From JBAVVD01 sp049697115 (GTDB lineage Bacteria > Acidobacteriota > Aminicenantia > Aminicenantales > UBA4085), in contig JBAVVD010000087.1 in assembly GCA_049697115.1 (NCBI GenBank), positions 1 through 61,154 of the forward strand: a stretch of 61,154 bases of DNA, in the 5' to 3' direction. The translations under genes and the position numbers were made by a program. The notes below the pieces were generated by a model. That model saw only the letters and a list, made by a program, of their open reading frames with translations. It was not told where the DNA came from and did not search any database. This document shows, piece after piece, positions 17,601 to 24,869 of this stretch; position 1 is the stretch's first letter; each line of letters starts with the position of its first letter.

Positions 17601-17697
17601 CGGCGGATTGCTGGCCACTACCTTTTTGACCCTGTTTATTATTCCGATTATTTACAGCCTTGTGGAAAAGATTTCCTTCCGGAAAGTCGACGCATAA
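14605..17697 (+). CDS. RND-family efflux transporter permease (AcrB/HAE1-like)
   Basis: A 1030-residue inner-membrane pump of normal length with 12 helices in two repeats and two large periplasmic loops. Seen: N-terminal helix and FTRLGLDFFPDLDFPTVSVITTYRGASSEDIENSITKQLE; the proton-relay Asp pair region LGGLALGVGMLVDNAIVVIENI in TM4; GITGKLTRGLALAIAFSLLSSLFVALTIVPM; second half VLLVYMVMASQFESFLHPLVIMFTIPL and GVILLGGIAVNNGIVMIDYINQLRRRG. It should export hydrophobic compounds using proton or sodium motive force. Substrate unknown. Last gene of the tetR operon. Confidence 0.93.
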   Translation: MKLAEFSVNKKVTTSMLAMILVVVGFISFTRLGLDFFPDLDFPTVSVITTYRGASSEDIENSITKQLEQVVSSVNRVKKVNSSTSEGVSVISVDFEWGTNLDFAAQDLRDQIGLYRSYLPEGAGNPLVVKFSLSQIPVIFWGITGKRPTFELKNLIEDEVAPRLERIDGVAAAQVFAMDTREILVDIDKHALQSLNLSLDRVLAALMMENLNLPAGHLIERHSDYLVRTIGEFQTLEDIQQTVVGAAATGEPIFIKDIAEVKDTMKETRYVGRIQQQNGVFLFISKRSGANTAVIGKAVNRELEKIRQTLPSDVKFHKAMDQSDMIQRVTSSTARNAWQGGILAIILIFLFLLNWRPTFIIALAIPLSVITTFIAFYLAGYTLNLLTLGGLALGVGMLVDNAIVVIENIFRHIQEGKSSDDAAKVGASEVGMAITASTMTTIVVFLPMVFATGITGKLTRGLALAIAFSLLSSLFVALTIVPMVASLLFKRRKKAALSARIKTGAEFTGAKAFYMKFLEKALRNRRWVLAGALGLFILSLVLVPFMGMEFMPSQDRDMIMLKVKLPVGASLEETDRIVSTIEDIMSKEPEVDIISAQTGSAAEDNPQDTGMGMNPTGPNEGLLWVGLVHKTERESSDIEVLERIRKKLPRLANVQYESVDMSQAMMGGSLAPVEIKIFGKDLQKIKSLADDIVEKIRDVEGLRDVTHSLAQAKPEYHIKIDREKTSRFGLMVNQVASTVQTATLGRVATRFREASEEVDIRVRFKDEFRSTIEEIKSIPILTPSNQIIYLNQLAAIEEGEGPIQITRENQARRVSVTGNIVDRDLSSVVRDIKKRISGMERQLPAGYFIEFGGSYEQMQEAFLILVGVFALAVLLVYMVMASQFESFLHPLVIMFTIPLCLTGVVLGLLITGRPISLPALIGVILLGGIAVNNGIVMIDYINQLRRRGVEKREAVLQGCVTRLRPVLLTAFTTMLGTLPMALSTSSGNEFRNPLAIVLLGGLLATTFLTLFIIPIIYSLVEKISFRKVDA

Positions 17698-17746
17698 GAA
17701 GATATCGACTTCATTCTTCCATCGTCTGAAAATCGGCTGAAAATCC

Positions 17747-17774
17747 TTTACCAACGGTAAGCGTTTATGGTAAA
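17747..17774. promoter_or_regulatory. Inverted repeat upstream of the NSS transporter
   Basis: TTTACC (17747-17752) and GGTAAA (17769-17774) are complementary hexamers 16 nt apart, about 55 bp before the transporter ATG. It may be an operator or a chance repeat. Confidence 0.25.
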
Positions 17775-17826
17775 AAGTATGGACACCATGAGCAATTATT
17801 GACGTCCGAATCTCCAAGGAGAAAAC

Positions 17827-19188
17827 ATGGGCAGTTATAACCTGAGCCAAAGAGGCAGGTGGAGTTCCAAGATTGGATTTATCTTTGCTGCCACCGGCTC
17901 TGCCATCGGACTGGGCAATATCTGGGGATTTCCGATGATGGTTGGTAAAAACGGAGGAGCCGTTTTCGTTCTTGTCTATATTCTCTGTGTGGCTCTGATT
18001 GGATTTACGGTCATGCTGGCGGAGCTCGTTATCGGCCGCCATACTCAAAAAAATCCCGTCGGGGCCTTTCAATTCATCAAGCCCCATACACCTTGGAAAC
18101 TCATCGGTTATTTGGGAGTCATCACCGGCGTTTGCATTCTTTCCTATTATTCTGTGATTGCCGGCTGGGCGGCCGGCTATTTTTTCAAAATGATATCGGG
18201 CGCCTTCAAAGGGAATGTCACCAGCCTGCTCACCGACAAGATTTTCACGGAATTCACATCCAGTCCGGTTCCGGTCATCCTTTGTTTCTTCCTGGTGATC
18301 TGCCTGACGACATACGTCGTTTCCAGAGGAGTCAAGGGCGGCATCGAGAGATGGACCAAAGTCCTGATGCCCATGCTTTTTCTTTTGATGGTCTTTCTCG
18401 CCATAAGAGCCCTTTCTCTTCCTGGAGCGGGAAAGGGCATTTCCTTTTATCTCAACCCGGACTTTTCCAAATTCAACGGCAAGGTGATCCTTTTTGCGAT
18501 GGGACAGGCGTTCTTCTCTCTCAGCCTCGGTATGGGCGCCATGCTCACCTACGGCAGCTATATCTCTAAATCGGACAACCTTGTCTCCTCTGCGGGTTGG
18601 GTTTCCTTCTCGGATACGCTCATCGCCATCCTGGCGGGATTCATCATCTTCCCCACTCTTTTCGCAATCCCTGGCATTGCTCCTTCCGAAGGACCTGGAC
18701 TCGTGTTTAAAGTCTTTCCCCTGATATTTTCCAAAATTCCTGGAGGATTGATATTCGGGACACTGTTTTTCATCTTGCTGCTTGTGGCTGCGCTGACTTC
18801 AACCATTTCTCTGCTGGAAGTTCCCGTGGCGTACTTCATTGATGAACGGGGATGGAACAGGCAAAAAGCCGCCCTGATTATAGGGCTTGCGGCTTTTCTT
18901 TTGGGCATTCCTTCCGCTCTTTCTTCAGGAGGAGTTCAATTTCTTACACGCTTTGATTTTATGACGAAGATGCATATCCTTTTCGGCAACATTTCCTTGG
19001 CGGTCGGCTCTCTTTGCGTCTGTGTTTTCGTGGGGTGGATCTGGGGCATAAGAAAGGCCGTCAAGGAAGTTCTCTCCGGAAATCCCCGATTCATGATTCG
19101 CTCTTTCTGGGGCTTCTCCACAAAGTTTCTTTCTCCTGTGGCCATCCTCATCATTCTTATTTTTATAAAAATCCTGATTTCGGGATAG
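17827..19188 (+). CDS. Neurotransmitter:sodium symporter (NSS/SNF family)
   Basis: A 453-residue membrane protein with 11-12 helices, LeuT-like length for bacteria. The signature GFIFAATGSAIGLGNIWGFPMMVGKNGGAVFVLVYI (about 15-50) includes unwound TM1 residues that bind Na+ and substrate; ALTSTISLLEVPVAYFID matches TM8. It likely imports an amino acid with Na+. SD AAGGAG sits 6 nt before the ATG. An alanine/glycine-type carrier follows after 8 nt, so the two form an amino-acid uptake operon. Confidence 0.9.
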   Translation: MGSYNLSQRGRWSSKIGFIFAATGSAIGLGNIWGFPMMVGKNGGAVFVLVYILCVALIGFTVMLAELVIGRHTQKNPVGAFQFIKPHTPWKLIGYLGVITGVCILSYYSVIAGWAAGYFFKMISGAFKGNVTSLLTDKIFTEFTSSPVPVILCFFLVICLTTYVVSRGVKGGIERWTKVLMPMLFLLMVFLAIRALSLPGAGKGISFYLNPDFSKFNGKVILFAMGQAFFSLSLGMGAMLTYGSYISKSDNLVSSAGWVSFSDTLIAILAGFIIFPTLFAIPGIAPSEGPGLVFKVFPLIFSKIPGGLIFGTLFFILLLVAALTSTISLLEVPVAYFIDERGWNRQKAALIIGLAAFLLGIPSALSSGGVQFLTRFDFMTKMHILFGNISLAVGSLCVCVFVGWIWGIRKAVKEVLSGNPRFMIRSFWGFSTKFLSPVAILIILIFIKILISG

Positions 19189-19196
19189 AGGACATC

Positions 19197-20927
19197 ATGA
19201 TGAAAAGGACAATTGTTTTCCTGTCTGTGTGTGTATTTCTATCCGGCCTTGGTACGCTCAACGCCGCCGATATCAAAGGAAAAGTGACTCTCTCACCCAA
19301 GGGGAATCCCTATACCAAAGGGTCGATTCTTCTGAGACTTTTAGGGGAAGAAAATTATCTCAAGACAGACATAGATCCTCAGGGCCGGTTTGTTTACAGC
19401 GATCTCAAGCAGGGCAAATACGAAATGAAGATGGACCTCTATGGATTGAATCCCTTCCAGAAAGAAATCGAACTCATGGACGACCGGGAAATTCAGGAAC
19501 ATGAATTTCCAATCTCTCTTTCGCTTCTGGATAAAACGCATGTTTTTCTCAAAGAGTCGAGTGATTTCATTTGGTTTCCCGTGATGATTTGCCTTCTGCT
19601 GGGAACAGGAGTCCTGCTCACGATTGTTTGCCGCCTGATTCAAGTCCGGCGCCTGATTCAAGCCTTGAAGATGGTTCTGCGTGGAGCACTGCACAAAGAT
19701 AAACCGGACAAGGGGGAAGGCGATATTTCTCCCTATGCCGCGCTGATGACCGCCCTCGCGGCTACGGTCGGCAACGGAAACATCGCCGGCGTGGCCACAG
19801 CCATCGCCACCGGGGGGCCGGGAGCTCCGGTCTGGATGTGGATATCCGGATTCCTCGGCATGGCCACAAAATATGCCGAAGGATTCCTGGGAGTTAAATT
19901 CAGGAAAAAGAATATCCGGGGCGAAATGTCGGGCGGGCCCATGTACTACGCCCGTTATGGAATCAAAAACGAGAAAGTCGCCAAATTCATGGGGATATTT
20001 TTCGCGATCTGCGGCACGTTCGCCTGTCTTTTCGGGACCGGAAATATGGCCCAATCCAATTCCATGGCACTGGCGTTCAATGTCCAATTCGGAGTTCCAT
20101 TCTGGCTGAGCGGCCTGGTCATGATGACCATGGTCGGAGCGGTCATTTTAGGCGGAATTAAGCGAATCGGGGGAGTATCCGAACGCCTTGTCCCCGCAAT
20201 GATCATTTTTTACTTCGGAGGAGCCATCGTCGTCATCCTGGCCAATATCACGAACCTTCCGGCCGCCATTGCCGTGATTTTTAAATCCGCCTTCTCTGTC
20301 AAAGCCGTCGGGGGAGCCATGGTGGGCACCTCTTTGAAACAGGCGATCCAGCTCGGCATCAGACGGGGATTGCTTTCGAACGAGTCCGGCCTGGGATCGG
20401 CCGCGATCGCGCAGTCCGCATCGAAATCTTCGGATCCCTCAAGAAACGGACTCATTGCCATGACCGGGACTTTCATTGACACCCTTGTGGTCAACACTCT
20501 GACCACCCTGACCATCGTGATTACAGGCATGTATCTCAAGACAGCGGCTTTCGGCGCGGCCGAAGGCTTAACCTCCACGGCCCTCACGGCTGAGGCATTC
20601 AGTTCGGTCATCCCATTTGGAGGTTACATCATTGCCTTGAGCTCTTTTCTCTTCGGCTACTCGACGCTGATCGGCTGGTGTTATTACGGAGAAAAATGCC
20701 TCGAATATATCTTTGGTGTCCGAGTTATTTTTCCTTTCCGAATCGCGTTCATTGTCTTGCTCTTCATCGGCGCCAATATCCAGGGCGTCCATCTCAACAT
20801 CATCTGGAATATCGGTGATATGGCGAATGCCTTTATGGCTTTTCCGAATCTCGTCTCCTTGCTGATCCTCAGCGGCTTGATCGGAAAAATCACGAACGAT
20901 TATTTTTATAAGAAGATAAAAAGATAA
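19197..20927 (+). CDS. AGCS-family alanine/glycine:cation symporter with N-terminal extracytoplasmic CarboxypepD_reg-like domain
   Basis: 576 residues from ATG 19197, long for AGCS (about 450). Residues 1-22 are a signal peptide (IVFLSVCVFLSGLGTLNAA). Residues 23-115 form a carboxypeptidase-regulatory-like beta-sandwich (IKGKVTLSPKGNPYTKGSILLRL, IDPQGRFVYSDLKQGKYEMKMDLYG). A TM segment follows, then the complete carrier: ALMTALAATVGNGNIAGVATAIATGGPGAPVWMWI, which is the AGCS signature, and GLLSNESGLGSAAIAQSAS. In usual AGCS carriers this exported domain is absent. RBS GAGG lies upstream; the first 61 codons of a longer frame overlap the NSS gene and were discarded. Confidence 0.85.
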   Translation: MMKRTIVFLSVCVFLSGLGTLNAADIKGKVTLSPKGNPYTKGSILLRLLGEENYLKTDIDPQGRFVYSDLKQGKYEMKMDLYGLNPFQKEIELMDDREIQEHEFPISLSLLDKTHVFLKESSDFIWFPVMICLLLGTGVLLTIVCRLIQVRRLIQALKMVLRGALHKDKPDKGEGDISPYAALMTALAATVGNGNIAGVATAIATGGPGAPVWMWISGFLGMATKYAEGFLGVKFRKKNIRGEMSGGPMYYARYGIKNEKVAKFMGIFFAICGTFACLFGTGNMAQSNSMALAFNVQFGVPFWLSGLVMMTMVGAVILGGIKRIGGVSERLVPAMIIFYFGGAIVVILANITNLPAAIAVIFKSAFSVKAVGGAMVGTSLKQAIQLGIRRGLLSNESGLGSAAIAQSASKSSDPSRNGLIAMTGTFIDTLVVNTLTTLTIVITGMYLKTAAFGAAEGLTSTALTAEAFSSVIPFGGYIIALSSFLFGYSTLIGWCYYGEKCLEYIFGVRVIFPFRIAFIVLLFIGANIQGVHLNIIWNIGDMANAFMAFPNLVSLLILSGLIGKITNDYFYKKIKR

Positions 20928-20964
20928 GCTTCAGGTGTATCAAAAACCGGGGAGAAATTAGGGT

Positions 20965-22728
20965 TCATCTCTGGAGAAATTCTAAATTTTTTTCATGCCA
21001 GCCGAGGAAATGAGAAGCGGTGTCCCCGAACCGGGCGCTGATCGCGCGGTCCAGCCTCTCGAAGAGATCCCGAAGACCTTCGACATTCATCCGCTGCGCC
21101 GAAAGACAGATGTACCCCTGCCCCGATACAAGGATTTCAAAGGAGCGGCAGGATATAACTTCCCGCCGGGCATCAGACTCGAACTGGAAGAGCCATCCGA
21201 TGAAGCGGAGCCATTCAGCGGGATTCCTGTAGCCGTCGAATTTCTTGATGACGTCGGTCTCCGGAAGAAGATTTGTTTTTGATATGACAAGTGTTTTCTC
21301 CGGCGGTAAAACATAATCCGGAGGCAAGGGCAAACGCTGATAGAAACACAGGAGGGCGACGGCCTCTTCCAGGGCGCTCTCTTTGTGATAATAGTATCTC
21401 AGGCTTTGCTGGATTTCCCAGTCCGTCAAAATAACGCTCTCCGGCGGCGTGTGCGCCATCAGGAGAGAAGCCTCTCGGTACGCCTCTCCTTTGGATTGGA
21501 GAGACGGAAGAATTACCTTTTTGAAATTGACAGAGGCCGTCAACACCGCAACACAAATCACAAGAACGGCGGCCGCACGCCCGCTCCTGAGGCCCGCCCG
21601 TGAACGGATTTTTCCGGTGAAATCACCCAGCGTCACAAAGATCAAAATGACAATGGGAAAAAGAGTGATAATAAACATTTCTTTTTCCCACGGCGACCAC
21701 CAGAGTGAAAACAAAAATTCAACACAAAGCCAGATAAGGATCATGCAGCGGAGGCGGTAATGAGGGCCGCGCTTAATAATCCGGATTGCATTCCAGACGC
21801 TGAGAAAGCTCAGGAGTGCCGCCGACAGGATAAGTGCAGGAATGTTCCAGGATTTGGCAAAAAACACAAAACTCCTCGCCTGGCTCAAAAGGAGCAGCCC
21901 CACGCCCCGGCAGCTGACATTGCCAATGTTTCCCCAATCGGGATTGGGATGATAGATGTAAGCCAGACAAAAGTGAATAAATCCTCTCAGTGATAACGAT
22001 CCGGTGGAGGCAGCAAAGGCAATCATATATGCGGACAGAACAATCGCGCCCGAGAAGAATGCGATTCTGGCAAATTGCTTCCGGCCGATCCGGCCGTAAA
22101 CTGCGATCAATAAATACCCGAGGGGAAGCCCAAAAAAAATGTTGGTTTGATGATAAAAAATCGAAAGCGCAAAGAGCAGCGACAGGGCCAGGACCGGGGG
22201 AGATTTATTTGCCGACGGCTCAGGCCGGAATGTCAGGACGGCTATCAGGGCCAGGCATCCCATCGCCGGCACATAGACTTCGGTCTGCGTGGCGTACTGC
22301 CAAAACGACGCCGAGACAAGCAGGGCGGTGGCCGCCAGTATTCCCCAAAATACCGAGTTCAACAGACGGCGGATGATCAGGTAGAGCGCCCCAACTGCCA
22401 CTGCGGCCCATAAGATATTGTGGATCTGAGCGGCGAAGATCGCGTCCTGGCCGGGAAATACAGAGGAGATGAATAAAAAAATGAGACGGACAATGGCATT
22501 GAACAGCAGGTGGTGCGGGTGAAAAAGATCGCGTCCTGTTTGGATGGAATGCGCATAATCCAGGCTGTCTCCGGTCTGCTCCGCGGCGCGGAAGAGAAAT
22601 AGAAGAAGCACAGTCCCTGCGGCCAGGAGACATCCCGCAAGGACATCCGGGGCTTTTCGGCCGGAGGAGGCCTCCGGCGGCGCAGGCGGACGGCTTTTTA
22701 AAAGTCCTTCCATCGGGAGTGTATCCAA
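20965..22728 (-). CDS. Multi-pass membrane protein, GT-C glycosyltransferase-like
   Basis: A 587-residue protein with about 11-13 hydrophobic helices and a C-terminal soluble region of roughly 150 residues. The first loop after TM1 has an acidic motif (GDSLDYAHSIQTGRDLFHPHHLLFNAIVRL), as in GT-C enzymes of the PMT/ArnT type that use polyprenyl-phosphate sugars. FYHQTNIFFGLPLGYLLI and WSPWEKEMFIITLFPI are further typical helices. The acceptor is unknown. It lies near glycan genes but apart from the main operon. Start 22728 or the second Met at 22713. Confidence 0.65.
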   Translation of the reverse strand: MDTLPMEGLLKSRPPAPPEASSGRKAPDVLAGCLLAAGTVLLLFLFRAAEQTGDSLDYAHSIQTGRDLFHPHHLLFNAIVRLIFLFISSVFPGQDAIFAAQIHNILWAAVAVGALYLIIRRLLNSVFWGILAATALLVSASFWQYATQTEVYVPAMGCLALIAVLTFRPEPSANKSPPVLALSLLFALSIFYHQTNIFFGLPLGYLLIAVYGRIGRKQFARIAFFSGAIVLSAYMIAFAASTGSLSLRGFIHFCLAYIYHPNPDWGNIGNVSCRGVGLLLLSQARSFVFFAKSWNIPALILSAALLSFLSVWNAIRIIKRGPHYRLRCMILIWLCVEFLFSLWWSPWEKEMFIITLFPIVILIFVTLGDFTGKIRSRAGLRSGRAAAVLVICVAVLTASVNFKKVILPSLQSKGEAYREASLLMAHTPPESVILTDWEIQQSLRYYYHKESALEEAVALLCFYQRLPLPPDYVLPPEKTLVISKTNLLPETDVIKKFDGYRNPAEWLRFIGWLFQFESDARREVISCRSFEILVSGQGYICLSAQRMNVEGLRDLFERLDRAISARFGDTASHFLGWHEKNLEFLQR

Positions 22729-23106
22729 ACACAGAATATAAGCATTTGGAATACGCTATCACAAAGAAAAAAAAGGTGTCAAATTAATAAAATATGCCAG
22801 TCGACCCCAGACCGGAGATGCAATGAAGAAAAGCGCATTCCCACCCTTTTCGTTATAAAGCCCCAAACTATTAAGTTTCAATGATGTGCTGGCAGTCATG
22901 CCAATGCTTATGCCGTTCAGCTTTGAGGGAGGAGCAGGCAGCGTTGACCTGTCAGGCCAGGTCTTATGTTGTTTTCAATATCGCTTATTCGAGACTGGCC
23001 AAAATTGTGGTCAATGTCCGCGCTCGTGTTCAGTCTCAGTCATATTCTCCGATGATGCGACCAGTGATCAGCCGGAAATTACCACTGTCGCTCATTAAAC
23101 CGACGG
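22729..23106. other. 378-bp intergenic stretch without a recognisable gene
   Basis: It contains a short AT-rich part (22760-22800) and a GC-mixed part with a short open frame (22886-23098) containing CGQCPRSC, but no SD or family match. It separates a GT-C gene from the AAA ATPase and may be decayed sequence. Confidence 0.5.
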
Positions 23107-24249
23107 TCAAAAGGCCAATTCCGCCAGAAAATCGTGCGCCGCGACCATGTCCACTCCGTCGCGGTTCTTTTTTCGATCCAGTCCATGGACGACCTGAACG
23201 GCCCGCACGTCCCCAACCTGCCGCTTGAACTTGAATAATGATTTCGTGAAGCTGTCCTCGGACGCTTTGACCTCAACCATCAACACGGGACGATGATCGA
23301 CGACCGCAAGGAAATCGACCTCGTTCTTTTCCTTATCCCGCAGATAATGTAGCGCGACTCGGCTTCCCTTCGTGTCTTCGATGAAATGCAGCTCCCGCAG
23401 CAGCGCAGCGGCGACCGCATTTTCGAGCCGCGCCCCCAAATCGCCTTCGACGGCGCCGATATCGTAAAAATAGTATTTCGGGTCCTTGAGGAGACTCCGG
23501 GCCACGCGCCTATGATAGGGACGTACGGAAAAGACGAGGCATAAACTCTCGAGGATCTGAAGCCAGTGTTTGATCGTGTGCGAGGAGACTTGAAGGTCCT
23601 CGGCCAGCGAAGCATGGGACGTCCTCGAACCGACGCGTTCCCGCAAAAGATCGATCAAAATCTCGATGGATTTGATGTCGCGAACTCTTTCGAGGTCCAG
23701 CAGGTCCCCGCGAATGATGGTGTCGGAGTGTGTCCGACGCCATCGCCTGGCTGCGTCATCATCGTTCTTGAGATACGGCTCGGGGAAACCGCCGAGCCTT
23801 AGCAACCGATCGAGGGCGTCTTTCGGATTCTCATTCAAATATTCTCGGATCTCCTTGACCGTCAGGGGATGAAGCCGATAGGAGAAGAAGCGGCCGGCCA
23901 GCGAATCCCCTCCCTTTCTCATCAAGTCCAACCGCGCCGAGCCTGTGACGAGGAGCGCCGGCGATACGCCCCGCGTATCAAAAATGCCCTTGATCCAGGA
24001 TTTCCAGTTCTTCATCTTGTGCAACTCGTCGAAGATGACAAGCGCCGCGCTCTTGTCCCATTCCTCTCTTTTAAGGACGGCTCTGTCTTTGGCCGAGTCG
24101 TGGTTGAGATAGACAAAAGGAGAAAGGAGCTGTTTGGAGAGCGTCGTTTTGCCGACGCGGCGAGGCCCTGAAAGAAGCACGATCTTCTCCCTCAGGTCTT
24201 TTTTGATCGGTTCTTCGAGATATCTACGCATGTGACCATTATGAACCAT
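23107..24249 (-). CDS. AAA ATPase with DUF4143 / nuclease-like C-terminal domain
   Basis: A 380-residue protein. The AAA_14 ATPase part shows Walker A GPRRVGKTT (about 28-36), Walker B ALVIFDELHKM and the sensor segment LLVTGSARLDLMRKGGDSLAGRFFSYRLHPLTVKEI. A winged-helix follows (SLAEDLQVSSHTIKHWLQILESLCLVFSVRPY), then a DUF4143 C-terminus with a PD-(D/E)xK-like pattern (ENAVAAALL...EVDFLAV...LMVEVKA). Such genes are widespread, often mobile and single, of unknown function. Both flanks are gene-poor. Alternative start at 24231. Confidence 0.85.
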   Translation of the reverse strand: MVHNGHMRRYLEEPIKKDLREKIVLLSGPRRVGKTTLSKQLLSPFVYLNHDSAKDRAVLKREEWDKSAALVIFDELHKMKNWKSWIKGIFDTRGVSPALLVTGSARLDLMRKGGDSLAGRFFSYRLHPLTVKEIREYLNENPKDALDRLLRLGGFPEPYLKNDDDAARRWRRTHSDTIIRGDLLDLERVRDIKSIEILIDLLRERVGSRTSHASLAEDLQVSSHTIKHWLQILESLCLVFSVRPYHRRVARSLLKDPKYYFYDIGAVEGDLGARLENAVAAALLRELHFIEDTKGSRVALHYLRDKEKNEVDFLAVVDHRPVLMVEVKASEDSFTKSLFKFKRQVGDVRAVQVVHGLDRKKNRDGVDMVAAHDFLAELAF

Positions 24250-24869
24250 CTTTCCGAAAAGTCAAGACTTTTTTGAAGTTCGCTTCATTCTGGTCATGCC
24301 GCCGCCGCCGACTTCTTAAACCGCGAGGCCTGTCATTTCCGACGGCGCTTTAGCACCTTGCATCAATTTGAATTGAAATTGGATGTTCGCCATCATATAA
24401 TTCACAAAAGAGACTAACATGTTGGATGGAGGGGCTGATCCTTTAGTTAACGCGATCTCGATGGGGATTAAATCCTATTCTTCCTCGTTGAGGCTGGCCT
24501 TGATGCAGATCCGCCCTCCAACAAGCTCGAAATCGACGAACGGTCAATACTTTCGTTTGTGTATCTTAAATTTGAGGTGAAAGAAAATCCTAGAGCATTC
24601 GTGCACTCATTTTGCCGCGTTCCATCGACGGATCGCTCTTGACTGATCACTCCCTACTTTTATCCCCAACCGACGGGAATAGGAGTGACAGCCACAGACT
24701 GCACAGAGTTTTGCGCAGAATTAGGCCATGACGTCGTGAGAAGAAAATATTACCGGCCGTTATTTGAGGACCCTTGGACGGCTTGAATTTCCAGGCCGGT
24801 GGCACATATAATAAAGATTAATCATTGTGGTGGTCGTGTCTTTTTTAAGTCAATAATGGAGAGGGAGAA
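24250..24869. other. 620-bp gene-poor, decayed region
   Basis: No complete gene is seen. It holds a glycosyltransferase remnant (24643-24786) and, in the same frame just upstream, an open stretch without start (about 24466-24642, containing KLEIDERSILSFVYLKFEV) ended by TGA. Near its end, GAGGGAG (24860-24866) is the SD of the next gene. Confidence 0.6.
24643..24786 (+). pseudogene. Remnant of a GT4 (WcaI-like) glycosyltransferase N-terminus
   Basis: The frame reads LITPYFYPQPTGIGVTATD and then EFCAELGHDVVRRKYYRPL before stopping. This closely follows the N-terminal pattern of GT4 transferases (xxxPYFYPEPTGIGxYTxxLAExLxxRGHDVxVxT). A stop lies immediately upstream in frame and the protein ends after 47 residues, so the gene is broken at both ends. 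It suggests that a glycosyltransferase gene was once present at this edge of the glycan region. Confidence 0.5.

Noticed and set aside
17697..17827. Possible riboswitch before the amino-acid transporters
   Set aside because: No glycine or lysine riboswitch core elements could be recognised in this 130-bp leader.
22886..23098. 70-codon frame with a Cys-rich segment
   Set aside because: No SD, no family and in a region of decay; not supported as a gene.
24466..24642. Open stretch in frame with the GT4 remnant
   Set aside because: It has no start codon and ends in a stop before the remnant; may be a gene fragment but nothing recognisable.
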